Position numbers and translations under genes: made by a program. 19,531 nt of DNA from DASUPK01 sp036276255 (lineage in GTDB: Bacteria > Actinomycetota > Thermoleophilia > Solirubrobacterales > 70-9), in the NCBI GenBank assembly GCA_036276255.1, contig DASUPK010000151.1, positions 1 to 19,531 on the forward strand, given 5' to 3'. Under the pieces are notes generated by a model, which saw only the letters and a list, made by a program, of their open reading frames with translations, made no database searches and was not told where the DNA came from. Positions 1 through 6,316 of the stretch are shown one piece after another. Numbering within the stretch: the first letter of the stretch is position 1; every line of letters starts with the position of its first letter.

Positions 1-255
1 CTCGGCGTTGTCGCGGAAGACCTCGGTGATCTTGCGAAGAATCTTGGCTCGCTCGATCAGTGGCGTCCCCGCCCAATCCGGTTGCGCGCGCCGAGCGGCC
101 GCGACGGCCCGATCGACATCGGAGGAGTCGCATCGGGCAACTGTGTTGATCACCTCGCGCGAATGCGGCGAGCGAACCTCGAAGGTGCCGCCGCTTCCTT
201 CAACCCATTCCCCGCCGATTAGTGCCCGGTCGGGCGCTTTGCTCATCAAGGCCAT
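1..255 (-). CDS. Aldehyde dehydrogenase family protein, N-terminal part (gene runs off the left edge)
   Basis: Only the first 85 codons are present, read from 255 down to 1 with no stop. The translation has the typical N-terminus of NAD(P)-dependent aldehyde dehydrogenases: LIGGEWVEGS near residues 12-21, then a 'SPHSREVI' strand, 'DVDRAVAAARRAQPDW' and 'ERAKILRKITEVFRDNAE'. Family members oxidise aldehydes to acids; catalytic Cys and Glu would lie in the missing part, so the substrate cannot be told. The first ATG (255) is chosen because AAGGAG (261-266) lies 5 nt upstream of it, whereas the second ATG at 246 would be 14 nt away. This clear Shine-Dalgarno contrasts with several neighbours that have none. 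The gene follows tRNA-Lys on the same strand after a 213-bp gap. Confidence 0.88.
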   Translation of the reverse strand, partial: MALMSKAPDRALIGGEWVEGSGGTFEVRSPHSREVINTVARCDSSDVDRAVAAARRAQPDWAGTPLIERAKILRKITEVFRDNAE

Positions 256-373
256 AGAGACTCCTTCGGGTCGATGCCTACACCGACGCAGCGTGGGCCT
301 GGGCATAAGACTCGCGCACCGGCCCTGCTTGCGCTCGGACTTCGCACAGAGTTAATCAATCCACTTGGCTCAA

Positions 374-397
374 TGCACGATTCGCACACCTCGTGCA
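374..397. repeat. 7-bp perfect inverted repeat in the gap between tRNA-Lys and the aldehyde dehydrogenase gene
   Basis: TGCACGA (374-380) and TCGTGCA (391-397) are perfect inverted copies separated by 10 nt. The position, downstream of tRNA-Lys and upstream of the aldehyde dehydrogenase start, fits either an operator for a dimeric regulator or a weak hairpin ending the tRNA transcript. There is no T-run after it on the minus strand. The rest of the gap (256-468) shows an AT-richer patch around 350-373 but no convincing promoter hexamer pair. Confidence 0.4.
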
Positions 398-468
398 CGG
401 CGGCTAGGTTGGCGCGACGGGACGCCTAGGGCCTCGAAGTCCGGCTCCTCGGGGGTGGTTCCTTGAAG

Positions 469-541
469 TGGGCCGTACAGGGATCGAACCTGTGACCTTG
501 AGATTAAGAGTCTCCTGCTCTACCAGCTGAGCTAACGGCCC
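469..541 (-). tRNA. tRNA-Lys, anticodon CUU
   Basis: The minus strand folds as a full 73-nt tRNA. The acceptor stem GGGCCGT/ACGGCCC is perfect, the D-arm is GCTC...GAGC with AGCTGGTA loop, the anticodon loop is CTCTTAA (anticodon CTT, decodes AAG), and the T-arm is ACAGG-TTCGATC-CCTGT. The discriminator base is A, as usual for lysine. The 3' CCA is not encoded. The anticodon stem pairs at four positions, and the outermost pair (27-43) reads G-A, a mismatch. A consensus -10 box lies just upstream at 556-561. Confidence 0.96.
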
Positions 542-555
542 TGGTGGAGGGCGGC

Positions 556-561
556 ATTATA
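556..561 (-). promoter_or_regulatory. -10 box of the tRNA-Lys promoter (TATAAT)
   Basis: The minus strand reads TATAAT, a perfect housekeeping sigma -10 hexamer, 14 nt upstream of the first base of tRNA-Lys, which would give a leader of about 7-8 nt. In such GC-rich DNA a perfect match here is unlikely by chance. A -35 candidate at 17-nt spacing (CTGGCG) is poor. Confidence 0.75.
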
Positions 562-597
562 GGAAGGCTTGCGAGGCGCGCCAGAGCCGCGCCGGAG

Positions 598-1458
598 CTA
601 GAGCCCGCTGCCGCCGCCAGTGCCCAGGCCGTTGAGCGGATTGGCTCCGCCGGCACTTCCGCCGCCGGTCGCCCCACCGGTCGCCCCGCCTGCGCCCTGT
701 GGCTGCTGCTGCTGCTTGGTCAGCTGCTTGATCGCGGCCTGGAGTTGCTGGCCGAGCTGCTTGTACTGCTGGAGCTGGCTGGTGGCGGAGGGCGGGGCCC
801 CCTTCGCGCTATTGGCCTGAGCGGCCGCCTGGTCACCGCCCTTGGTGTCGCCGGCCAGGTAGAGGTACTGGGCGAGGGTCAGGTACGAGTTGGCGTTGAC
901 GGTCTTCGGCTGCTTGTCGATCCGCACCTGCACCGCCTGGGCGGCGCTCTTCCAGTCGTCCACCGCGGCATTCACATCGGTGAGCGCCTCGGCCGTGCTC
1001 GTGTCGCTGCGGGCCTGAGAGAAATCGATCCGAGCGAGCAGGTCGAAGACGTTCAGGGCGTAGACCGCGACCCCAGGAGAGAGGTTCCCCTTGCTCGCCT
1101 TCACGTACTTGTTCCAAGCGTCGGCTGCCTCCCGCAGGTGCTGCAAGCCATCGCTGGTGGGTGCCCCGTTGCTGGCGGTGTTGGAGTTGGCGGCCGAGTA
1201 GTGCAGCCGAACCAGGTCTCCGAGAGCGACGGTGTCATTCGGGTTGGCCGCGACCTTCGCCTCGGCGGTACTGATGTCGCCGTCGAAGGCCGTGGAGCTC
1301 GAGCCGCTGCCCCCGCCGAAGAGGTCGCTGAAGCTGAATCCGCCTCCGCCCGTGCCGACGCCGAGGAAGACGAAGCTGATCGCGAAGATCAGGGCAAGCC
1401 CGCCGAAGACCACGCGGACCACGCGGCGGCGACGGGGCGATTGCAGGTCGAAGAGCAC
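598..1458 (-). CDS. Membrane-anchored helical-repeat (TPR-like) protein of unknown function
   Basis: The product is 286 aa. A basic N-terminus (RRRR, about residues 9-12) precedes one hydrophobic segment (about 13-35), then a Gly/Ser-rich linker (36-55). The middle (about 60-220) is alanine-rich and helical, with phrases such as 'LGDLVRLHYSAAN' and 'ANSYLTLAQYLYLAGD' that look like degenerate TPR helices. The last 60 residues are Gln- and Gly-rich low complexity, including QQQQ and a GGATGGATGG repeat. It is probably an inner-membrane protein with a scaffold-like domain outside; orientation is inferred. It follows tatC on the same strand after a 31-bp gap. The start is GTG without Shine-Dalgarno, but a TAGGCT box lies 6 nt before it. 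I cannot assign a function. Confidence 0.75.
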   Translation of the reverse strand: MLFDLQSPRRRRVVRVVFGGLALIFAISFVFLGVGTGGGGFSFSDLFGGGSGSSSTAFDGDISTAEAKVAANPNDTVALGDLVRLHYSAANSNTASNGAPTSDGLQHLREAADAWNKYVKASKGNLSPGVAVYALNVFDLLARIDFSQARSDTSTAEALTDVNAAVDDWKSAAQAVQVRIDKQPKTVNANSYLTLAQYLYLAGDTKGGDQAAAQANSAKGAPPSATSQLQQYKQLGQQLQAAIKQLTKQQQQPQGAGGATGGATGGGSAGGANPLNGLGTGGGSGL

Positions 1459-1464
1459 GGCGGA

Positions 1465-1470
1465 AGCCTA
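1465..1470 (-). promoter_or_regulatory. Candidate -10 box (TAGGCT) for leaderless transcription of the helical-repeat gene
   Basis: TAGGCT fits TANNNT and ends 6 nt before the GTG at 1458, which has no Shine-Dalgarno. Actinobacterial leaderless genes typically have this geometry. One of six similar cases in the window. Confidence 0.4.
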
Positions 1471-1489
1471 GATGAAGGCGCTCGGCGGC

Positions 1490-2275
1490 CTACGCCGCCT
1501 CGCTGGGGGGTGGCTCGGAGACGGTGATGTCGCGATCCGCAGCACCCTCGGACGGTCTGCCGACCGCCCTTGCCAGCAGCACGCTGAGCTCGTACAGCAA
1601 GAGCAGCGGCACCGCCTCGATCAGCATCGTGACCGGGTCGGTGCCGGGCAGCAGCATGGCGACGATCAGGAGGATCACGTACGCGTAGCGGCGATTCGCC
1701 GAGAGCTGCTCAGGGGTGACGATCCCGAGTTTGGTGATCGCGAGGATGCCGATCGGCAGCTGGAAGATCAGCCCCATGACCGCGAGGGTGAGCGTGAAGA
1801 AGCTGTAGTAGTCCTTCGCCCGGATCTGGATGTTGAACTGCTGGTCGTTGAAGTTGAGGAGGAACTTGGTCGCGGCCGGGAGGACGACGAAGTAGCCGAA
1901 GACGACTCCGGCGACGAACAGGAACGGGACGCCGAGCAGGAAAGGGACGACCACGCGCTTCTCGCGCGTGGTCAGCGCCGGCAGGACGAACGCGTAGGCC
2001 TGGTAGAGGATCACCGGGAGTGAGAGCACGATGGCGGCGTACGCAGCGATCGTCACCGTCGTCGTGAACGGCTCGGCAATGCCGAAGGTGATCGGGGTCC
2101 GATTGCCCGGGAGCGGCGCATTGGCGATGTCGAGCAGCCGGCTGTTCTGCCAGAAGCAGAGACCGAAGGCGACCGAGAACGCAACGACCGAAATGACGAT
2201 GCGCGTTCGAAGCTCGTCGAGATGTTCGACGAGAGTGAGCCGGTCCTCGAAGTCGACCGGCCGCAGCCGGGCCAT
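1490..2275 (-). CDS. tatC: Twin-arginine translocase subunit TatC
   Basis: The product is 261 aa, the usual size for TatC. It is the polytopic receptor that recognises twin-arginine signal peptides and, with TatA, exports folded cofactor proteins. The N-terminal cytoplasmic signature LVEHLDELRTRI (residues 15-26, with E21, R23) and the loop FVLPALTTREKR (96-107, with E105, the counterpart of the conserved signal-binding Glu) are present. Six hydrophobic segments follow the family pattern. The last 25 residues form an acidic, proline-rich cytoplasmic tail that is variable in the family. The ATG at 2275 lies 3 nt after the tatA stop, so the pair is co-transcribed and probably translationally coupled. 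Confidence 0.96.
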   Translation of the reverse strand: MARLRPVDFEDRLTLVEHLDELRTRIVISVVAFSVAFGLCFWQNSRLLDIANAPLPGNRTPITFGIAEPFTTTVTIAAYAAIVLSLPVILYQAYAFVLPALTTREKRVVVPFLLGVPFLFVAGVVFGYFVVLPAATKFLLNFNDQQFNIQIRAKDYYSFFTLTLAVMGLIFQLPIGILAITKLGIVTPEQLSANRRYAYVILLIVAMLLPGTDPVTMLIEAVPLLLLYELSVLLARAVGRPSEGAADRDITVSEPPPSEAA

Positions 2276-2278
2276 TCC

Positions 2279-2563
2279 CTAGGCCTTGTTCTCGGAGACG
2301 ACCTCGCCCTCGACGGGCTCCGCCGGGCTCTCAGCGGCCGCCGGGGGCGGCTGTGGCTGGCTCACCTGTGCCTGCTGGCTCGCCTGCAGCTCGCGTTGCT
2401 TCTCCTCAGGGGAATCCTTGTCGCTTTCCCCGGAGATCGAGCTCTTGAACTCGCGGATGCCATGTCCCAGCGACTTGCCGAGCTCCGGAAGGCGCTTCGG
2501 CCCGAAGATGATCAGGACGATGACGAGAACGACGGCTATCTCCAGCGGTCCCACGTTGGGCAT
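2279..2563 (-). CDS. tatA: Twin-arginine translocase subunit TatA
   Basis: The product is 94 aa. A short N-terminus leads into one transmembrane helix (about 6-20, 'LEIAVVLVIVLIIFGP'), the FGPKRLPELG hinge typical of TatA, and an amphipathic helix 'KSLGHGIREFKSS'. The rest is a charged, Gln- and Pro-rich tail. TatA polymerises at TatC to form the pore. No separate tatB is seen, so this may be a minimal TatAC system as in many Gram-positive bacteria. A longer frame reaches back to 2713 but overlaps dcd and lacks family similarity, so the ATG at 2563 is chosen. That ATG has no good Shine-Dalgarno; TAACAT lies 8 nt upstream. Confidence 0.93.
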   Translation of the reverse strand: MPNVGPLEIAVVLVIVLIIFGPKRLPELGKSLGHGIREFKSSISGESDKDSPEEKQRELQASQQAQVSQPQPPPAAAESPAEPVEGEVVSENKA

Positions 2564-2571
2564 CGACGCGG

Positions 2572-2577
2572 ATGTTA
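2572..2577 (-). promoter_or_regulatory. Candidate -10 box (TAACAT) before tatA
   Basis: TAACAT fits TANNNT, ends 8 nt before the tatA ATG and sits in the 55-bp dcd-tatA gap. No Shine-Dalgarno is visible. It could start a leaderless or nearly leaderless tat transcript within the dcd operon. Confidence 0.35.
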
Positions 2578-2618
2578 GCCGCTGACGGACATTGAGCCGC
2601 CAGCACTTACCCAACTGG

Positions 2619-3197
2619 CTATTTGCGGACCCGCTCGCGGAAGTTGAGATAGAAGCGGCTGGCGGTCGGCTCGGCCTGTCCCTGGTACTTGCTGCCCGCC
2701 TCGCTCGCGCCATAGGCGTGCTCGACGGGAGCGTCCATGCGCATGAAGGAGATCTGCCCGATCGGCATTCCGTGGTAGATCGTGATCGGCAGCGTGGCGA
2801 GATTGGACAGCTCGAGGGTGAGATTGCCCTCGAAGCCAGGGTCGACGAAGCCGGCCGTGGAGTGGATCACCAGTCCGAGCCGCCCGAGTGAGCTCTTGCC
2901 CTCCAGGCGCGCCACCAGGTCGTCCGGGAGGCGAACCCGCTCCAGCGTCTGGCCGAGGACGAACTCGCCCGGATGCAGCACGAAGGGCTCGTCCTCCTCC
3001 ACCGTGACGAGTTCGGTGAGGTTCTCCATCGGCTCGCGCACGTCGATGTACGGGTAGCGGGAGTTGTTGAAGACGCGAAAGCTGCGATCCACTCGCATAT
3101 CGACGCTCGAGGGCTGCACGAGCGTCTCGTCGTAGGGGTCGAAGACCAGGCGGCCGGCCGCCACCTCCTCCTTGATCGTCCGATCGCTCAGAACCAC
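2619..3197 (-). CDS. dcd: dCTP deaminase, probably the bifunctional dCTP deaminase/dUTPase type
   Basis: The product is 192 aa, matching the family. The enzyme deaminates dCTP for dTMP synthesis; the mycobacterial homologue also hydrolyses dUTP to dUMP. Seen here: 'LVQPSSVDMRVD' (26-37), 'LHPGEFVLGQTLE' (74-86), the nucleotide-binding LEGKSSLGRLGL (98-109), 'HSTAGFVDPGFEG' (112-124), catalytic Glu in TLELSN (E129, the same number as in the Mycobacterium tuberculosis enzyme), and C-terminal 'GSKYQGQ'. As I recall the mycobacterial bifunctional sequence it is very close in these stretches, which supports dual activity. The GTG start has no Shine-Dalgarno, but TAGACT lies 6 nt before it. It heads a group with tatA and tatC. 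Confidence 0.95.
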   Translation of the reverse strand: MVLSDRTIKEEVAAGRLVFDPYDETLVQPSSVDMRVDRSFRVFNNSRYPYIDVREPMENLTELVTVEEDEPFVLHPGEFVLGQTLERVRLPDDLVARLEGKSSLGRLGLVIHSTAGFVDPGFEGNLTLELSNLATLPITIYHGMPIGQISFMRMDAPVEHAYGASEAGSKYQGQAEPTASRFYLNFRERVRK

Positions 3198-3203
3198 CGA
3201 TCC

Positions 3204-3209
3204 AGTCTA
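3204..3209 (-). promoter_or_regulatory. Candidate -10 box (TAGACT) for leaderless dcd mRNA
   Basis: TAGACT fits TANNNT and ends 6 nt before the dcd GTG, with no Shine-Dalgarno in between. No TTGACA-like -35 is found at 16-18 nt. It lies in the 151-bp divergent gap between dcd and the zinc-ribbon gene; I could not identify a promoter for the plus-strand gene in that gap. Confidence 0.45.
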
Positions 3210-3348
3210 TTCCGGGCTTGGGCGGCTCACGCACGGCTGAGGCGGGCCCGTGTGCCCGGCACGACCCGCATCGAGGAAATTGCGGGCAAATTAGGTAGGC
3301 ACGAAGAACCTCACTTTTGCCCTACAGATCCGGCGTCAGGGGCCCGAT

Positions 3349-3711
3349 ATGTCCTCCACGATGGAAACACCCAAACGGACAAACATCGAGACCCGAGTCG
3401 ACACCGGGCAGCGGTCCGCCGAGGGAATGCACGCCTGCCCCAGCTGCTCCTCCATCCTGGTCCAGCCGGTCACCTGGCACGAGCAGGGCGATGGTGCCTG
3501 GCACGTCGAGCTTCGTTGCCCCGAGTGCGAGTGGTGGGGCCGCACCACCTACAGCCAGGCCGAGGTCGACACCTACGACGAGGAGCTGGATCGCGGCGGG
3601 CAGGAGCTGATCGAGGACCTTCGCTCGCTCACCCGGGCGAACATGGAGGAGGAGGCCGATCGCTTCGCCATGGCGCTCGCCAGCGACTGCATCCTCCCCG
3701 AAGACTTCTAG
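3349..3711 (+). CDS. Small zinc-ribbon protein of unknown function
   Basis: The product is 120 aa. Two CxxC knuckles, C30-P-S-C33 and C57-P-E-C60, are separated by 23 residues, as expected for a zinc ribbon. Between and after them are tryptophan-rich strands ('WHEQGDGAWHVELRC', 'CEWWGRTTY'). From about residue 70 to the end the protein is acidic and helical ('DTYDEELDRGGQELIEDL', then 'NMEEEADRFAMAL'). It may bind nucleic acid or a protein partner through the ribbon, but nothing defines a function. It stands alone on the plus strand, divergent from dcd and convergent with hepT. The first ATG is preceded by AGGGG at a suitable distance; a second ATG four codons on is possible. Confidence 0.78.
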   Translation: MSSTMETPKRTNIETRVDTGQRSAEGMHACPSCSSILVQPVTWHEQGDGAWHVELRCPECEWWGRTTYSQAEVDTYDEELDRGGQELIEDLRSLTRANMEEEADRFAMALASDCILPEDF

Positions 3712-3761
3712 CGCGAGTCAACCCACAAGCAAGTACCACTCCATCAACGAGTCACCTCCCT

Positions 3762-3795
3762 GCAGTCAACGGCCCCGCGAGGGGCCGTTGACTGC
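3762..3795. terminator. Perfect 15-bp hairpin with GCGA tetraloop between convergent genes
   Basis: GCAGTCAACGGCCCC (3762-3776), loop GCGA (3777-3780) and GGGGCCGTTGACTGC (3781-3795) form a perfect stem closed by a GNRA-type loop. It lies between the stop of the zinc-ribbon gene (3711) and the stop of hepT (3847). That position suits a bidirectional terminator. There is no T-run on either side, as is common for actinobacterial U-less terminators. The rest of 3712-3846 shows no gene; a weak 5-bp hairpin abuts the hepT stop. Confidence 0.75.
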
Positions 3796-3846
3796 GATGA
3801 GAGGGTGGAGCGAAGCGGAACCCGATTGATGATGGGCCCTGAGGGC

Positions 3847-4827
3847 CTACGCGTATCGCTCCACGACCCCGTCCGCGACCATGCCGAGCAGCTCGCGCTC
3901 CTCGTCGGTGAAGTCCGGGGAGGAGAGAATCTCCTTGGCGCGCCGGATGCCCTCCTTGGCGCGCTCGCGGACCTCGTCGAGTGCCGGCGTGGCTGCGATC
4001 CGGTCGCAGAGCGCCTCGGCCGCGTCCTGATCGAGCCCGCGCAGCTGCGCCTCCCCGAGACCCGGATCCAGCCGCCGAGCCAGGATCAGTGGCAGCGTCA
4101 CCGTCCCGTCGAGCAGGTCGGTGCCGCGGGCCTTGCCGGTCCGCTCCGGGGGGCCGCTGACGTCCAGGACGTCGTCGAGCAGCTGGAAGGCGAGACCGAT
4201 CTCCCGGCCGAATGCGGCGAGCTCCTCGATCCCGGAACGCCCGGACGAGATGCGCCCGAGCCGGCACGCGGACTCGAAGAGGCGCGCCGTCTTCAGAGAG
4301 CAGCGCTCCAGATAGCGCTCCTCGGTGATCGAGGTGTCGAAGGCATCGTGTCGCTGGGCAAGCTCCCCGAGGGCCAGGGCCACTGACGCCGAGCTCAGCT
4401 CGGCGACCTCGGCCTCGCCGCCATCAACGGCGAGCTCTGCGAAGGCGCGGGAGAAGAGCAGGTCACCCACCCCGACCGCTCGGTCTCGCCCCGATCGCGC
4501 CACCACGGTGGGGCGACCCCGCCGTACCGGGGCGCCGTCGAGCACGTCGTCATGGACCAGGGTGGCCATGTGGACCATCTCCACGGCTGTGGCGACCCGA
4601 ACCGCCCGGTCGCCGGCGCCGTCTCCCGCGGCCATCAGGACCAGCAGTGGCCGCATGCGCTTGCCCCCGGCGGTCAGGGTGGCCTCGGCCTCCTCGCCCA
4701 AGCGCGGCCCGTAGCCGGCGGAGAGCTCCGCGAGGCGGCCCTCGACCTCGGCCATCCGCACAGGGAGCCAGGCGCTGGCGGCGTCCATCACGGCGGTTAC
4801 GGGAGGGGGTATGGAGGAGCGCGTCAT
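3847..4827 (-). CDS. hepT: Polyprenyl diphosphate synthase, heptaprenyl synthase component II-like (menaquinone side chain)
   Basis: The product is 326 aa, the usual size of long-chain trans-prenyltransferases that extend farnesyl/geranylgeranyl diphosphate with isopentenyl diphosphate. GGKRMRP (54-60) binds the diphosphate, the first aspartate-rich motif is D93-D94-V-L-D97 and the second is D218-D219-V-L-D222 within FQLLDDVLD; both chelate Mg. Bulky residues before the first motif (M84, M87) fit a long-chain product. The ATG at 4827 forms an ATGA overlap with the menG stop, so the much longer open frame upstream (to 5424), antiparallel-free but out of family, is rejected. Linkage to menG points to the menaquinone tail. 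In Bacillus this subunit needs a small partner, HepS; see the candidate at 7811-8416. Confidence 0.92.
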   Translation of the reverse strand: MTRSSIPPPVTAVMDAASAWLPVRMAEVEGRLAELSAGYGPRLGEEAEATLTAGGKRMRPLLVLMAAGDGAGDRAVRVATAVEMVHMATLVHDDVLDGAPVRRGRPTVVARSGRDRAVGVGDLLFSRAFAELAVDGGEAEVAELSSASVALALGELAQRHDAFDTSITEERYLERCSLKTARLFESACRLGRISSGRSGIEELAAFGREIGLAFQLLDDVLDVSGPPERTGKARGTDLLDGTVTLPLILARRLDPGLGEAQLRGLDQDAAEALCDRIAATPALDEVRERAKEGIRRAKEILSSPDFTDEERELLGMVADGVVERYA

Positions 4828-5573
4828 CCGGGCTTGGTCGCGCTGTGAATTGCGATGATCCCGCCGGCGAGGAGGAGCCAGCGGATCTCGGCAAAGCCGG
4901 CGGCATCGATCATCTCCGCCAGCCGCCGAGGGTCGGGAAAGCTGCGCACCGAGTCGGGCAGGTAGCTGTAGGCCTGCGAGTCGCCGGCGACCGACCCGAT
5001 CACCGGGACCAGCTTGTCGAACCAAAGCGAGTAGAAGCTCGCAAGAGGCTCGCGCTGCGGCCGCGTGATCTCGAGGATCACCAGATGCCCACCGGGCCGC
5101 AGGACCCGGGCCATCTCGGAGAGGCCACGCTCGAGGTCGGCGAGGTTGCGAGCGCCGAATCCGATCGTCACCGCATCGAAGCTCTCGTCGCCGTAGGGAA
5201 GCTCGAGGGCATCCGCCCAGCCGAACTCCACCGGGAGCCCCTCCTCCCCGCTCTTGCGCCGAGCCAGCTCGAGCATGGCCTCGGAGAAGTCGCTTCCCAC
5301 GACGCGGCCATCGGCCCCGATCCGGCGCCTCAGCGCCAGCGCGAGGTCCCCCGTGCCGGTGCAGAGATCGAGTGCGTCGGATCCCGGGCCGACCTGCGCG
5401 CGGTCGACGGCGCGCTCGCGCCACTCGTGATGCAGCCCGGCGGTCATCGCGGAGTTCATCAGGTCGTAGACGCCCGCTATCCGGTCGAACATGCCACGGA
5501 CCTCCGCGGCGAACTCCTCCGAATCCCGCCGGGGGATGCCGCTCTCGGCCTCGGTGCTGGACGAGACACTCAT
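4824..5573 (-). CDS. menG: Demethylmenaquinone C-methyltransferase (MenG/UbiE family)
   Basis: The product is 249 aa. It would transfer the last methyl group from S-adenosylmethionine to demethylmenaquinone. Family marks are 'MFDRIAGVYDLMNSAMTAG' (28-46), the SAM-binding loop DLCTGTGDLA (about 69-78), the acidic 'VVGSDFSEAML' strand end, and the UbiE/MenG signature IGFGARNLAD (about 137-146). The family also covers ubiquinone synthesis; menaquinone is preferred because Actinomycetota use it and because hepT is translationally coupled downstream (ATGA). The start lies 41 nt after the qcrC stop, has no Shine-Dalgarno, and is preceded by TAATCT 7 nt away. Confidence 0.94.
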   Translation of the reverse strand: MSVSSSTEAESGIPRRDSEEFAAEVRGMFDRIAGVYDLMNSAMTAGLHHEWRERAVDRAQVGPGSDALDLCTGTGDLALALRRRIGADGRVVGSDFSEAMLELARRKSGEEGLPVEFGWADALELPYGDESFDAVTIGFGARNLADLERGLSEMARVLRPGGHLVILEITRPQREPLASFYSLWFDKLVPVIGSVAGDSQAYSYLPDSVRSFPDPRRLAEMIDAAGFAEIRWLLLAGGIIAIHSATKPG

Positions 5574-5580
5574 CGGTGCG

Positions 5581-5586
5581 AGATTA
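5581..5586 (-). promoter_or_regulatory. Candidate -10 box (TAATCT) for leaderless menG-hepT transcript
   Basis: TAATCT fits TANNNT, ends 7 nt before the menG ATG and lies in the 41-nt gap after qcrC. It would give menG-hepT a promoter of their own in addition to read-through from qcrABC. No Shine-Dalgarno is visible. Confidence 0.42.
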
Positions 5587-5614
5587 GGCGATCAGGGTTG
5601 CCAAGCCGCGCCGC

Positions 5615-6316
5615 CTAGTTCAGGGAGGCGAGATACGCCGTCAGCGCCCGGAACTTGGCCGGCGGGAGCCCGGCGTAGGACGGCATGATGCTCGGGCCGA
5701 CCTGCAGTGAGCGCGCAATCGCGTTTCTCGGGATCCTCGCTCCGATCTGCGTCAGCTCGGGGCCAGGGCCGTCGTTGCCGTTGTCGCCCAGCTTGTGGCA
5801 GGCGAGGCAGCCCGATTGGGCAACCACCTCCTTGCCGGGTTCGAGGGCGGCCGAGGTCTTCAGGTCGATTTGGGTCGGCGGCCCGGCGGTGGCGCCGAGA
5901 AAGGTCAGATAGGCCATGCCGATGATCGTCAGGATGCCCGCTGTGGTCGCGATCGGCCTCCGTTCGGGCCGCCGCTCGGCGTTGCGGTCGTAGAACGGCA
6001 GAAGCAGCAGCAGGACCATGAAGAGGGTCGGCAGCCCGATGGTCGCGATCGGCGTCGCCCACGGCGGCTTGATCACCCGCAGCAGCTCGAAGAGGAAGAA
6101 GAAGTACCACTCCGGGCGCGGCGTGTAGGTGGTCGTGGTCGGGTCGACCTTCGGGCCCTGCTCGGCACCCAGGAGGATCGAGAGCCCGACGATCACGAGG
6201 GCGACGACGAGCATCATCACCGTGTCCTTCATGACCGCGTACGGGAAGAACGGCTTGCCCTTCTTCTTCAGGGCCTCGTAGCCGCGGAGGTACTCCTCCT
6301 TCTCCCGCCTGTTCAT
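5615..6316 (-). CDS. qcrC: Menaquinol-cytochrome c reductase cytochrome b/c subunit: subunit IV fused to cytochrome c
   Basis: The product is 233 aa. Residues 1-145 resemble subunit IV (the C-terminal half of cytochrome b), with hydrophobic helices at about 33-50, 89-107 and 124-141 and the quinol-oxidation motif P68-E-W-Y71. Residues 150-233 are a cytochrome c domain with haem site C170-L-A-C173-H174 and likely axial Met in IMPSYAG (M211). Bacillus QcrC has this b-IV/c fusion; mycobacteria instead use a di-haem QcrC. The ATG at 6316 is chosen over an upstream open stretch because it gives an ATGA overlap with qcrB and has AAGGAGG 7 nt upstream, the strongest ribosome site in the cluster. Confidence 0.93.
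   Translation of the reverse strand: MNRREKEEYLRGYEALKKKGKPFFPYAVMKDTVMMLVVALVIVGLSILLGAEQGPKVDPTTTTYTPRPEWYFFFLFELLRVIKPPWATPIATIGLPTLFMVLLLLLPFYDRNAERRPERRPIATTAGILTIIGMAYLTFLGATAGPPTQIDLKTSAALEPGKEVVAQSGCLACHKLGDNGNDGPGPELTQIGARIPRNAIARSLQVGPSIMPSYAGLPPAKFRALTAYLASLN

Noticed and set aside
544..1527. Long plus-strand open frame opposite the helical-repeat gene
   Set aside because: Arg/Gly/Val-rich shadow frame typical of GC-rich DNA; it runs over the tRNA promoter side and has no family pattern.
2564..2713. N-terminal extension of tatA into dcd
   Set aside because: Residues are unlike TatA, which starts just before its membrane helix at the ATG at 2563.
4828..5424. N-terminal extension of hepT inside menG
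   Set aside because: The extension is the alternate frame of menG; the family start and ATGA overlap are at 4827.
4647..5618. 323-aa plus-strand open frame opposite menG
   Set aside because: Antisense to the well-conserved menG and hepT start; composition is that of a GC shadow.
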